This document shows, piece by piece, positions 30,230 through 38,848 of a stretch of 64,000 nucleotides of DNA. A program made the position numbers and the translations under genes. This DNA is from Fredinandcohnia onubensis (lineage in GTDB: Bacteria > Bacillota > Bacilli > Bacillales > Bacillaceae_L): positions 1-64,000 of the forward strand of contig NZ_NSEB01000022.1 of the NCBI RefSeq assembly GCF_002734215.1, in the 5' to 3' direction. The notes below the pieces were generated by a model. The model searched no databases. It was given only the letters and a program-made list of their open reading frames with translations, and was not told the DNA's origin. Positions within the stretch are counted from its first letter, which is position 1; the number at the start of each line of letters is the position of its first letter.

Positions 30230-30526
30230 TTAACAATCGCATTTAATGATTGCGATTTCTTGCAATTGATCAATAATAGACTGAATATATGGAGGTAAGT
30301 CATCATTTAATCGATAATGTTTCCAAGTACCCGAGGGTCTTTCAAGAACAATTCCAGCATCCTTCAACTTTTTCAATTGTTGACTAACCGCTGGTTGAGA
30401 AATATTTAAAACATCGACAAAATCACAAACACATACTTCCCCTTTTTTAAGGCATGATAATAGCTTTAATCGGTTAGGGTCACTTACAGCTTTTAGCTGC
30501 TTAGCCATTAATTCAATGTTCTCCAA
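30230..30526 (-). CDS. arsR: Arsenite-responsive repressor ArsR
   Basis: This 98-residue winged-helix repressor of the ArsR/SmtB family carries the metalloid-binding CVCDF motif (Cys32 and Cys34) in the recognition region. A C-terminal KCDC adds further cysteines. The helix-turn-helix (NISQPAVSQQLKKLKDAG) is intact. It heads arsRBC and should repress its own promoter at 30559-30608 until arsenite binds. Confidence 0.96.
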   Translation of the reverse strand: MENIELMAKQLKAVSDPNRLKLLSCLKKGEVCVCDFVDVLNISQPAVSQQLKKLKDAGIVLERPSGTWKHYRLNDDLPPYIQSIIDQLQEIAIIKCDC

Positions 30527-30558
30527 ATCAGTCTTCTCCTTCCTTACATAAGAACTCC

Positions 30559-30608
30559 CTTATATAACCTTTTGCTTATATAATATTCTACTTAAATAAA
30601 AGTCGCAA
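30559..30608 (-). promoter_or_regulatory. ars promoter with candidate ArsR operator
   Basis: On the minus strand TTGCGA (30603-30608) and TATTAT (30580-30585) are 17 bases apart. Two direct TTATATAAG copies (30575-30583 and 30559-30567) start at and run past the -10. They are 16 bases apart and well placed for ArsR to block transcription. Confidence 0.65.
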
Positions 30609-30815
30609 CCTTTATTTTAATGCATATCAAACAATTTCAATACAAGTCAAATCTATATTTCCTAATTAGTATAAATACCTTACATTTTTTGATACACACT
30701 TGACCTTTAATTTCTCTTTGATTTTGAGTAGAAGCCTGCATATTTCATTATGAAAAAAGTGACCAATCTATACATTTCAGACCGGCCATAACACATAAAT
30801 TACTTTCTTATACTC

Positions 30816-31313
30816 CTAAACTAACAGTTTCTCCATTGCCATAACATCAATAAATTGATCATCGATTTTTCCCTGTTTTTTAAATACGCCTACTTCCCGA
30901 AATCCACTTTTCTTATAAAGTCCTTGACCAAGTTCATTAAACGGAAAAGTAAATAAGACAATTTTGTGGAATACGTTTTCCTTAGCCAGCTTCTCGACTG
31001 TGGAAAGTAATTTTCCTCCTATGCCTCTTCCACGATCATCTCTTCTAACATAAACAGATAAATCAGCAACTCCATCATATGCAGAACGACTATTATACTG
31101 ATTTAGACTTGCCCATCCAACAATTTCTCCCTCAACTTCGGCTATTATCACCTTAAAACGTCCAGTATGTCGATGAAACCAGGCAAGCATAAAATCCTTA
31201 TCTTTTATTGAGGTTTCCAAGGTTGCAATTCGATCTTCAATACCCTCATTATAAATTGAAAGAATATCATCAATATCGTGAATAGAAGCGATGCGGATAT
31301 TGATATTTCTCAT
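30816..31313 (-). CDS. GNAT acetyltransferase, ArsN1-like
   Basis: This 165-residue GNAT enzyme resembles the phosphinothricin/arsinothricin N-acetyltransferase group. The acetyl-CoA loop is RRDDRGRGIGGKLL, and family blocks include IYNEGIEDRIATLE, GWASLNQYNSRSAYDGVADLS and LFTFPFNELGQGLYKKSGF. ArsN1 proteins acetylate the organoarsenical antibiotic arsinothricin and are often found with ars genes. Here it lies about 290 bp upstream of arsR on the same strand. The ArsN1 assignment rests on family resemblance plus context; phosphinothricin-type substrates are possible. Confidence 0.78.
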   Translation of the reverse strand: MRNINIRIASIHDIDDILSIYNEGIEDRIATLETSIKDKDFMLAWFHRHTGRFKVIIAEVEGEIVGWASLNQYNSRSAYDGVADLSVYVRRDDRGRGIGGKLLSTVEKLAKENVFHKIVLFTFPFNELGQGLYKKSGFREVGVFKKQGKIDDQFIDVMAMEKLLV

Positions 31314-31462
31314 AAAAAATGTTCCTCCCCTGCAGCTTCGTTTTTCATATTGAATATAACTTATTCACTGGTAATTTCAAACTACAAATTTGTATATTTC
31401 CTTTCACACCAGAGAAATAAAACAAAACTGCTAATGCGATATAAAATACTATAAATTCCCAT

Positions 31463-31497
31463 CAAAAAAAACGAGAAATTAAATTCTCGTTTTTTCC
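31463..31497 (-). terminator. Terminator of the creatininase-family gene
   Basis: ACGAGAA and TTCTCGT arms have long A/T tracts on both sides. On the minus strand T7 follows the stem just past the stop codon. Confidence 0.85.
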
Positions 31498-31501
31498 TAA
31501 A

Positions 31502-32347
31502 TTATAACCATTCACCGTATTTTGGTAGACTGTCGTTTTGAGTGTACTCATCTGTTTTTCGTAAAAGGTCAACAATTGTTGGCATATCTAATTTTTCGAT
31601 AAGTTCTTCTAACGCAAGTACACCTGATTTTGCAATTTTTTCACGTTCCTCTTCTGAAGTTAAAAGAGGAGTTACTAAGTGATCGGATGCTTGATCAAAG
31701 TAAGAACCAATGGCTCCAGATTGTAATGCATATTTCCCAAGTTGGTTACCTGGGTTTTTACTCATGCCATCTAACATGCTTTGTATATCATATGTGACCG
31801 AATTGGATTCAGGTACATTCAATGGAACATCATCTAATCTTCCAAGTATTTTATAAGCACCAATACTCATATCGTTAAACTTATCCATAAATGAGTAACT
31901 TAAATCTTCAACTGCATCAAATACTTTCACCATATCCATATAAAGAATCGGGACTTTCGTTTCTTCAAAGAAATCACGAACCATTCCGCTTAATGTTATG
32001 TGAGCAGGACCATGACATGTTACATACACTTGTCGTCTGAAGCCTTGTTTTAAAAGTGATTTAGCTATTGCTTCTAAATATCTCATACCCTCTTTAACGC
32101 TTATATTAACGGTCCCGCGAGCCATCGCTGTCCCACCCGCAAAGAAATATGGAAGATTGTGAAGAACAAGTCCGTTTGTTGCTTCTGCCATTTTTAAAGC
32201 AACAGCTTCAGCAAAAACTGTTTCTGCATCAAGCGGTAATGCTCCGTGCGTTTCTGTTACACCAACAGGTACAAAAATCAGATCATTTTCTTGCAGGTAC
32301 TCTTCAACTTCACCGTTTGTGCATTTAGTTAGGAACCGAGTTCTCAT
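31502..32347 (-). CDS. Creatininase-family amidohydrolase
   Basis: This 281-residue protein belongs to the creatininase fold, a metal-dependent family that opens cyclic amides or cleaves amide bonds. Metal-ligand motifs are present: VGVTETHGALPLDAE (usually GSxEqHG.HLP..TD), GTVNI and VTCHGPAH. The ETHG/LPLD form departs a little from the usual EQHG/HLPxxTD. It is last in a four-gene cluster with a GPH-type symporter, an AraC regulator and a cytosine-deaminase-like enzyme, which suggests breakdown of an imported cyclic nitrogen compound. The true substrate is unknown. Confidence 0.82.
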   Translation of the reverse strand: MRTRFLTKCTNGEVEEYLQENDLIFVPVGVTETHGALPLDAETVFAEAVALKMAEATNGLVLHNLPYFFAGGTAMARGTVNISVKEGMRYLEAIAKSLLKQGFRRQVYVTCHGPAHITLSGMVRDFFEETKVPILYMDMVKVFDAVEDLSYSFMDKFNDMSIGAYKILGRLDDVPLNVPESNSVTYDIQSMLDGMSKNPGNQLGKYALQSGAIGSYFDQASDHLVTPLLTSEEEREKIAKSGVLALEELIEKLDMPTIVDLLRKTDEYTQNDSLPKYGEWL

Positions 32348-32395
32348 CGAATAACATCCCCTTTTAAAAATTTTTTAAAGTATATATTTAATAGA

Positions 32396-33778
32396 TTAGT
32401 TTTGTGCTCTTCGTTCTTTTAATGTAGTATACATTTCTTGAGCTTTCGTACTATTCAAGTTGAAAATTAACGCAATACCGATAATCATTAAGAGAAAAGA
32501 TAAAATAGGTAATCCGTTATACATACGTAAAACACCTTCTGCGACTTCTTGGGTTTGAGAAGTTTGTCCAGAAACAAATCCTACCCAACCTAGAGCATAA
32601 CTACCAAGTGCAGAACCAACACCCATACCTACTTTACGTGAGAATGAATAAATGGAGTAAAGTGTTCCATCATATCGTTTGCCAGTTTGAAGCTCTGTAA
32701 AATCTAAACAATCTGTAACGAGTGCCCATACGATCATAACAAAAACCATATTTGCGATAGTAGCGATATTATAGGCTACTATATACACATAAACATTCTC
32801 AATAATAAAGATTGTTAGGAGTGTAGAAGCAATTAAACTAAAGCTTGCCGTACTAATGACCATATTACGTTTACCAAACTTCTTAACGAGAGTAGGGACA
32901 AAAAGAAACAATACCAGTGTAACTCCCATTTGTAAGAATGAGTTAAGCGCAAATGCACCTGGATTATTGTAATACTCTGAGAACACAATTGCAGCTAATT
33001 GTGTAACACCATTGATCATAATTAAAGAACCTACACTTGCTACCATCATCCCTAATAACTGTCGATTCTTTAAGGCAGCTTTTAAGGCATCTGTAAATTT
33101 GTAATCAGGTTTAGTACCAACTGGTCTATCATCACGAATACGTTCTGTTGTTAATTTGACAAGTCCTGTATAAGCAAGAACAGAAAGAATACTGAATACG
33201 ATAGAAATATAGAAAAACATTTCAGGTACTAGATTTCCAGATTTATCATAGATAAACATAGGGACAAACGATAAAAATCCGATCCCAACAACCATACCAC
33301 CAATAGCACGAGCACGAGATAATTTCGTACGTTCAATTGGATCATCTGTAATAACAGCCGCTAATGAACCATAAGGAATTGAATCAGCTGTGTATGCGAT
33401 TCCATAGAATAGATAAACAAAAACGACCCATACATGAATTGCCGTTGATGACCAACTTGAGACATCAGCAAATGAAATTAAGATGGATGCTGCTAGTAAC
33501 CATTTTGAGATATTGATATATGGTAAAAATTTATCGCCGCTTTTTCCTAATCTCCATCTATCAGGAATACTTCCCATCAAAACATCTGTGAATGCATCAA
33601 ATATCCGGGCAACTAAAAACAATGTTCCCATGAAATAAGGACTTACTCCAAGTACGGAGGTGGTGAATAAAAGGAAAAACGAACCGATGTAAAGGTTTGC
33701 AAATCCTCCACCAACATCCCCTAGCATGTATCCAAATTGATCCCGGAAACCAAATTTTCTAACCTGTTTCTTTTCCAT
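32396..33778 (-). CDS. GPH-family (MelB-like) cation symporter
   Basis: This 460-residue transporter has 12 hydrophobic spans and matches the glycoside-pentoside-hexuronide:cation symporter family. Features include FGYMLGDVGGGFAN near the N-terminus and ARIFDAFTDVLMGSIPDR, whose Asp residues bind the coupling cation. GPH carriers normally import glycosides. Here the neighbours are amide-acting enzymes, so the substrate may be a modified nucleoside, glycosylated base or other cyclic amide. A cre-like site (33844-33859) and a candidate AraC operator (33903-33938) lie upstream. Confidence 0.88.
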   Translation of the reverse strand: MEKKQVRKFGFRDQFGYMLGDVGGGFANLYIGSFFLLFTTSVLGVSPYFMGTLFLVARIFDAFTDVLMGSIPDRWRLGKSGDKFLPYINISKWLLAASILISFADVSSWSSTAIHVWVVFVYLFYGIAYTADSIPYGSLAAVITDDPIERTKLSRARAIGGMVVGIGFLSFVPMFIYDKSGNLVPEMFFYISIVFSILSVLAYTGLVKLTTERIRDDRPVGTKPDYKFTDALKAALKNRQLLGMMVASVGSLIMINGVTQLAAIVFSEYYNNPGAFALNSFLQMGVTLVLFLFVPTLVKKFGKRNMVISTASFSLIASTLLTIFIIENVYVYIVAYNIATIANMVFVMIVWALVTDCLDFTELQTGKRYDGTLYSIYSFSRKVGMGVGSALGSYALGWVGFVSGQTSQTQEVAEGVLRMYNGLPILSFLLMIIGIALIFNLNSTKAQEMYTTLKERRAQN

Positions 33779-33843
33779 GATGTAACCCCCAATGTAAATA
33801 AAATAGATTTATATTTTTTAAAATAACCCTAAATGCCGCTATA

Positions 33844-33859
33844 ATGAAAGCGTTTAAAA
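33844..33859. promoter_or_regulatory. cre-like site upstream of the GPH symporter
   Basis: ATGAAAGCGTTTAAAA matches the CcpA consensus (WTGNNARCGNWWWCAW) at 15 of 16 positions. It lies 66 bp before the symporter start, so carbon catabolite repression of the symporter-creatininase pair is likely. Confidence 0.6.
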
Positions 33860-33902
33860 TACTAATATATTAGAATTTTAACTCAAAATCCCGAATTACT
33901 TT

Positions 33903-33938
33903 TGCAATAAAATTGCATCCTTTTACACTATAATTGCA
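33903..33938. promoter_or_regulatory. Candidate AraC-type operator
   Basis: TGCAAT-N3-ATTGCA (33903-33917) is an inverted repeat. A third ATTGCA follows at 33933-33938, 21 bases (two helical turns) after the second. It lies between the AraC gene and the symporter start and is a plausible binding site for that regulator. Confidence 0.4.
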
Positions 33939-33944
33939 TTAAAT

Positions 33945-33987
33945 AAAAAAAGCCTTTCATCAATTTTTTCAGATGATTAAAGGCTTT
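33945..33987 (-). terminator. Terminator of the AraC-family regulator gene
   Basis: On the minus strand AAAGCCTTTAATCATC pairs with GATGAAAGGCTTT and is followed by a T-rich tract. It overlaps the stop codon of the regulator. Confidence 0.85.
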
Positions 33988-34744
33988 ACTTACTATTTTT
34001 TTGTTTATACTCTTTTGGGGTTACGCCTTCTTCCTCTTTAAAAACACGAGAAAAGTATTGTTGATTTTTAAAACCTACAATAAAGGTGATTTCTATCAAC
34101 GAAAGATTAGAATTGATTAATAATTCCTTCGCTTCCTTAATCCTTACCAAATTTCGATAATGACTGATTGTCATCCCTTTTTCTTTTTTGAAAGTACGCA
34201 TTAAGTGGGAAGAATGCACATGTAACTTTCGGGATATGTCCTCAATCGATATATCCTCAGAAAAGTTCATCTTAATAAAATGCTCAGCTTTCTCGGCAAT
34301 TGTTGCTTTCTCAAATTCGATAAAACGAATTGAAGGGTCTGCGTACTCCTCTAGCATTTTTTTATGAATCTCTTCTAGTTCAGGTGTAGACTTGGCGTTC
34401 TCAATCATAATTGCGTATTTTTCAGAAAGGTAATGACATTGCCATGCACTCAAGCCACCTTTTTCCGCTGAATAGCTGTAGAGCGTATTATGCGATAATA
34501 ATATGTTTTTTAATGCACGTATTTCATTCCTTGGAACTCTTTTAATAATATCTAAAGTGTCTGTTTCTCCTCTTAGAAACTCATTAAATCCATTTATATA
34601 TTGAACAACAGATTTCTGATCTCCTTTTCGAATGGATTGCAATAATTCCTCCCGAAATTTGTGTCCTGATTCGATTTTTTCATGCTTTGTTTTATTCTTA
34701 ATTAACTCATTGTTTATTTGATCTTCTAGGTCTTCCCTTTCCAT
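33986..34744 (-). CDS. AraC-family transcriptional regulator
   Basis: This 252-residue regulator has the two-HTH AraC domain in its last 100 residues (ISIEDISRKLHVHSSHLMRTFKKEKGMTISHYRNL, then SLIEITFIVGFKNQQYFSRVFKEEEGVTPKEYK). The N-terminal 140 residues are helical and charged and do not look like the usual cupin sensor. They resemble the N-terminal part of YesN-like or stand-alone AraC proteins in Bacilli. It lies between the amidohydrolase and symporter genes and presumably controls them. Confidence 0.9.
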   Translation of the reverse strand: MEREDLEDQINNELIKNKTKHEKIESGHKFREELLQSIRKGDQKSVVQYINGFNEFLRGETDTLDIIKRVPRNEIRALKNILLSHNTLYSYSAEKGGLSAWQCHYLSEKYAIMIENAKSTPELEEIHKKMLEEYADPSIRFIEFEKATIAEKAEHFIKMNFSEDISIEDISRKLHVHSSHLMRTFKKEKGMTISHYRNLVRIKEAKELLINSNLSLIEITFIVGFKNQQYFSRVFKEEEGVTPKEYKQKNSK

Positions 34745-34810
34745 TTTCCCATCACCTCACTTCAAATGGGCTAGTTGCCTTCTTGTAGAAGGAGCACTCA
34801 TTGTGTACTA

Positions 34811-36076
34811 TTACTTTTTTTGTAAAGAACCTGAAGAAAATGCACCTTTATGCAGAACAGCAGCACGCTTTGGTAACCTTGCTACAGCCTCAGCTGAACA
34901 GCTGGCAGATACGAGGACAGCAGTAGCTTCATCCCCAACCTTGGGCCAGACTTGATTTCCCTCTTTATCTAAAGGTGTAATGCCTCTAGTGGCTAGGGAT
35001 AAAGCGCGTGATAAGTTATATTCATTGCTCCAACCATATAATTGTGCGGCAAGATGCGCTTTCTGAAGGATATCACCAATCCCAAACGGTGACCAATGAT
35101 CTGTAATACTGTCATTTCCGAGAAGGATTTCAACTCCCTGCTTTTGAAAGAGTGGAATTGGCATCACCGATTTACCAATTGGAACAGTTGAGGCAATTGA
35201 AATACCTAATGAAGCTAATCGGTTTGCAAGCTCGATTCCTGATTCTTCCGACAATGAAGCTAGTGAGAATGCATGGCTGATTGTTACTTTTCCATTTAGT
35301 CCAGCCTCTTCGGTTAAATCAGCCAATCTATTAATAGCTTTAATCCCTGTTTCCCCACCCTCATGAAGATGAATATCAATGCCTTTGTTATAGTCAACTG
35401 CGATTTGTACCATTTTTTCCAAAGACTTATCCATATTTCCGTCAACAACGGTTGGATCAAGACCTCCTACATGTGTTACGCCAAGCTCCATAGCCTCTCG
35501 TAATAACCCTTCTACATTAGAGCGAAGCAATCCATGTTGAGGAAAAGCTACGATCTCATGTGAAATTTCATCTGAATAATTCTCAAGGGCAGCCTTTAAT
35601 TTTTCGAGATTTTTTAGCCCGACAGTCTGATCAATATTACAATGACTTCGAACATATGTTGAACCGTAGCTCAGGATTAGCTCAATTAATTTTTCCGCAC
35701 GCTCTTGTGCCGTTGTCAGTAGCTCTGGCAGTATTTCCTCCTCTAATTCAATCATGTCAAAAATACTTTTTCGATTTGCTCCTGCCTTCCAGGGACCCCC
35801 ATAGTAGGTTTTATCTAAATGGATATGCATGTCCTTAAATGCTGGGAGGAGAAGCATTCCCATCGCATCGTAGCAATCTATTTCACTTCTATATGGTAGA
35901 TGAGTATCTTGTATTTTCTTAATAATACCGTTTTCTATTTCGATATGACGTAATTCTGTTTCAGTGGCGACAACCTGCCCATCTTCATATTTATAGCCAC
36001 TTTCTAATCGAACATTTAACAGCATATAGGAGTTCTTTTTATGTAGATCTTCTTTGAACGTACTTCTATCTTCCAT
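34811..36076 (-). CDS. Cytosine-deaminase-like amidohydrolase
   Basis: This 421-residue protein belongs to the metal-dependent amidohydrolase superfamily, closest in layout to the cytosine/creatinine deaminase group. Metal and catalytic motifs are visible: HIHLDKTYYGG, HCNIDQT, DIHLHEGGETG, ISHAFSL and LGNDSITDHWSPFG, which corresponds to the CodA Asp region. It likely deaminates or hydrolyses a heterocyclic amine. As first gene of the cluster with the AraC regulator, symporter and creatininase-family enzyme, it may act on the same imported compound. GGAG lies nine bases upstream of the ATG. Confidence 0.82.
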   Translation of the reverse strand: MEDRSTFKEDLHKKNSYMLLNVRLESGYKYEDGQVVATETELRHIEIENGIIKKIQDTHLPYRSEIDCYDAMGMLLLPAFKDMHIHLDKTYYGGPWKAGANRKSIFDMIELEEEILPELLTTAQERAEKLIELILSYGSTYVRSHCNIDQTVGLKNLEKLKAALENYSDEISHEIVAFPQHGLLRSNVEGLLREAMELGVTHVGGLDPTVVDGNMDKSLEKMVQIAVDYNKGIDIHLHEGGETGIKAINRLADLTEEAGLNGKVTISHAFSLASLSEESGIELANRLASLGISIASTVPIGKSVMPIPLFQKQGVEILLGNDSITDHWSPFGIGDILQKAHLAAQLYGWSNEYNLSRALSLATRGITPLDKEGNQVWPKVGDEATAVLVSASCSAEAVARLPKRAAVLHKGAFSSGSLQKK

Positions 36077-36104
36077 TCGTGTATTCTCCTTTGGATAGAT
36101 CTAT

Positions 36105-36329
36105 TTATTTTACTACAAATTCGAGAGACTGCTTTTTGTGCAAATGGTACAAAGGATTTGTAGGATCATGTTTGATTGCATTCTCAATTGCATCAATTGC
36201 TAAAGCGGTTTTACCATTTTTATCTTTTTAATGAATGCTAGCTCCTATTTGCAGGAGGCGTTCTACATCTTCCAATAATCCATTTTCACTTGCACTAATA
36301 AGGTTTTCATGTAAGGTTTGTTTTTGCAT
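36105..36329 (-). pseudogene. Ankyrin-repeat gene broken by a stop codon
   Basis: From an ATG at 36329 (with GGGAG upstream) the minus strand encodes an ankyrin-type segment, LISASENGLLEDVERLLQ then IGASIH. A TAA follows at 36228-36230. The same frame then resumes with KDKNGKTALAIDAIENAIK and runs to a stop at 36105. The stop lies where ankyrin repeats normally read N/H-x-K-D-x-x-G-x-T-A-L, so a single substitution probably broke the gene. Even repaired it would be only about 74 residues, one or two repeats, so it is likely a remnant of a longer gene. Confidence 0.7.
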
Positions 36330-36415
36330 ATATTAGCTCCCTCAATAGCTTACTTGATTTCTTTCATATGTTGGCTTCATTTTTCTTCTGCATGTTGAAG
36401 TATTTATTCCAATTC

Positions 36416-36595
36416 TTAAAATCTTCTAGATTTTATCACATTCTCTTGCTCAGTCAATAACAGATATGGTGTGAATACCCAAACAATTATGTATTTGGAT
36501 TCATTTACGTATGGTTCACTCAACGAGTCTACATGAGGATCAAACTCAAAAGCTAAACTATAAGATTTTGGGATATAAAAATGTGGATTCGAATT
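36416..36595 (-). pseudogene. Possible gene remnant without start
   Basis: An open frame of 59 codons bounded by stops has protein-like composition (segments FYIPKSYSLAFEFDPHVDSL and NESKYIIVWVFTPYLLL) but no start codon or ribosome binding site. It may be the end of a lost gene. I do not recognise the family. Confidence 0.3.
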
Positions 36596-36698
36596 CTAAC
36601 AAACTTGTATTAATTTCTTAGCTTGAGGCATATGCCCAACCCAAATAGGCTACTTTAGCATATCCTTTAGTGTATTAAATAAACAGGAGGGATTTGCT

Positions 36699-37049
36699 TT
36701 GACTAATGATTATCCATATATCGGTTTACAGGAACCATTTAATCAAGAAATAATTGATGTCAATGATCAACGAATACGCCCCGGATTTGGATTTGGTAGA
36801 CCTGGTTTTGGTAGACCAGGCTTTGGGTTTGGCAGACCGGGCTTTGGATTCGGTAGACCTGGTTTTGGTTTTGGTAGACCAGGCTTTGGTTTAGGATTTT
36901 TAGGAGGTCTAGCCACTGGTGCACTACTAGCTCCAGGTCCAGGATATGGTTATTATTACCCACCATACCCTTATTATTATCCGCCGTACCCACCATATTA
37001 CCCATACTCATACTATCCAAATTATAATATTCCATTCTCTCCTTACTAA
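36699..37049 (+). CDS. FG/RPG-repeat, Tyr/Pro-rich small protein
   Basis: This 116-residue low-complexity protein starts at TTG, eight bases after AGGAGG. After a polar N-terminus (about 27 residues) it has an FGFGRPG-type repeat (about 29-65), a short GLGFLGGLATGALLAPGP stretch, and a Tyr/Pro-rich tail (YYYPPYP repeats). No catalytic domain is visible. Such compositions are common in spore coat and exosporium proteins of Bacillaceae, which is the best guess. The DNA repeats may make copy number vary between strains. A terminator follows at 37070-37105. Confidence 0.75.
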   Translation: MTNDYPYIGLQEPFNQEIIDVNDQRIRPGFGFGRPGFGRPGFGFGRPGFGFGRPGFGFGRPGFGLGFLGGLATGALLAPGPGYGYYYPPYPYYYPPYPPYYPYSYYPNYNIPFSPY

Positions 37050-37069
37050 AACGTACAAAGATAACAGAA

Positions 37070-37105
37070 AAAAACGGAGTGTCCATTCATCGGCACTCCG
37101 TTTTC
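37070..37105. terminator. Bidirectional terminator between the FG-rich gene and speG
   Basis: ACGGAGTG and CACTCCGT arms have A-rich and T-rich flanks. It lies between convergent genes. Confidence 0.8.
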
Positions 37106-37168
37106 CTTGAACTGATGTGTGATTTCCTGAATATGAGTTGTGTTTTCCAACCTCTTTAGTGCATTTTT

Positions 37169-37684
37169 TTAAGAACCCCTATTAAAATATTGATGTTGAA
37201 ACATACACATTCTTATTGCATTATGATATTCACCATCAACAAAAAACTCATCAATTAATTCTCCTTCAAATTGAAAACCAAGTTTTTGATAAATGTGAAT
37301 CGCTTTTTCATTCGTTTTATCCACGATTAAATACAATTTATACATATTCAATACAGAAAACGCATAGTCCATTGCGAGATAGGTTGCAGACTTCGCATAT
37401 CCATGCCCTTGATGATTGGGATCAATAATAATTTGGAATTCAACCCTACGATGAATATAATCAATCTCTACTAATTCAACTAACCCCACCATTTCATCGC
37501 CTTTTTGTACAATAAATCTTCTTTCACCCTGATCATGAATATGCTTATCATATAAATCCTGCAATTCAACAAATGACTCATATGGCTCCTCAAACCAATA
37601 GGACATGATGTTTGCATTAATATTTAATTTATGGACAAATCCTAAGTCAACTCGTTCTAAAGGCCTTAATTTAACATTACTCAT
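37169..37684 (-). CDS. speG: Spermidine N1-acetyltransferase
   Basis: This 171-residue GNAT enzyme transfers acetyl from acetyl-CoA to spermidine or spermine. The sequence closely follows E. coli Spe[56 protein letters not shown] and [20 protein letters not shown]. These include the acetyl-CoA loop and the residues of the allosteric polyamine site region. It stands alone. B. subtilis relies on the unrelated PaiA and BltD enzymes, so a SpeG-type gene here may have been gained by transfer (inference). Confidence 0.92.
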   Translation of the reverse strand: MSNVKLRPLERVDLGFVHKLNINANIMSYWFEEPYESFVELQDLYDKHIHDQGERRFIVQKGDEMVGLVELVEIDYIHRRVEFQIIIDPNHQGHGYAKSATYLAMDYAFSVLNMYKLYLIVDKTNEKAIHIYQKLGFQFEGELIDEFFVDGEYHNAIRMCMFQHQYFNRGS

Positions 37685-37993
37685 TACTATTCATCCTCCG
37701 AAACCTGCATTCAATCCTCTTTAAATAAAGTCTTTCCTTTTCTCCCGCTTTTTGACCATTTTTTCTAAAAAAAATCTCGTGTTTCACGCAAACAGGCAGT
37801 TCCGCCTTTTACTGCAGAATAAATATTGCAAGACGCAAAAAAAGGCAACTACAAAAAAGCAGATGGTATAGAGATTCTATATCAACTGCTTTTCTATTCT
37901 ATGAGTTCCAACCACGCAAAAAACTACACGACAGCCTGGCACTGATCGCAAATAGTGATGAGTGGGGAAATTGTGTCAGTCAATAGCAAACGA
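37685..37993. other. Gene-free stretch with a hairpin
   Basis: No supported gene lies in these 309 bases. A stem-loop at 37852-37895 (AGCAGATGGTATAGA and TCTATATCAACTGCT arms, A/T tracts on both sides) can end transcription from either direction, most likely that of the leftward gene starting at 38848. Confidence 0.65.
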
Positions 37994-38848
37994 CTAATCA
38001 CGCATTAATGCACCATTAGGCTTTTGTAACTCTTGCTCTGTGAGTTGATTCATTTTACAAAAATGTTCAAAGAATTGTTGGGCAAGCTCTCGTTCCTTTG
38101 GATCACTTTTCAACGAAACGATATCGAGCAAAATTTGAGCCATCCATAGGTTATCAAAATAGCGGTATTTCCCTGTATTCCATGTCATTTTGTGAGGGTG
38201 CTTTTCATTGACGTAATATTTCCAGAAAAGCATCTGCTCAGATTCCTGTTCTGAAAGTTGGATCCTGTATGTGGAATGAGCTGGAATATATCCATCTTCA
38301 CAAAGCTTACCGATAAAACCTTCCTTTACCATATAGACACCTAAGATACGTCTGTCTTTTTCAGGCTTGCTGTCATCTATTTCGGTTAACAGGACAGCAC
38401 TATTTTGGTGCAAGCGGATTGGTTTATTTGGCTTCCCCTTGTTCGTTCCACTTTTAATTTCGCCTGAAAAAACCTTCCACTCAGATAGAGAACGATTCTG
38501 TTCTTCTGGATCACACCAAAAAACCATTTGTGATTCTGGATGAAGTTTATGATTTTTCATAAGTTTTTCATATTCCAAGCGAAGTTCCTGTTTTTTCCGA
38601 TGTAGTTTTCGTTCCTCTTCCTTCTTCGATTCTTCTTCTTTTCGTTCCATTTCCTTTTCTTGAATCATTTTTTCAAGTGAATTAGCAATACTTTTATCAT
38701 GCATTTTTAGATGTTTTTCAAAAACATCAGGGAAAACAAACTTTTTATTTTCCGACTCAAAATGGATTTCAATACTAGAGTCATTATGTTCAACTATACT
38801 ACCCATACCAAAACGTTTGTGTGTAACTTTCTTATTAATAAGATTCAT
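37994..38848 (-). CDS. Uncharacterised protein with small beta-barrel N-terminus and coiled coil
   Basis: I do not recognise a function for this 284-residue protein. The N-terminus (about 1-45, KKVTHKRFGMGSIVEHNDSS...IEIHFES) looks like a small SH3/Tudor-like barrel of the type found on PcrA/UvrD C-termini and other DNA-linked proteins. A highly charged K/E-rich coiled coil follows (about 55-95). A C-terminal domain of about 180 residues has conserved aromatic residues (VFWCDPEEQN, LFWKYYVNEKHP, YRYFDNLWMAQILLDIV). No catalytic motif is evident. It is a single-gene unit with a GGAGGA ribosome binding site. Confidence 0.75.
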   Translation of the reverse strand: MNLINKKVTHKRFGMGSIVEHNDSSIEIHFESENKKFVFPDVFEKHLKMHDKSIANSLEKMIQEKEMERKEEESKKEEERKLHRKKQELRLEYEKLMKNHKLHPESQMVFWCDPEEQNRSLSEWKVFSGEIKSGTNKGKPNKPIRLHQNSAVLLTEIDDSKPEKDRRILGVYMVKEGFIGKLCEDGYIPAHSTYRIQLSEQESEQMLFWKYYVNEKHPHKMTWNTGKYRYFDNLWMAQILLDIVSLKSDPKERELAQQFFEHFCKMNQLTEQELQKPNGALMRD

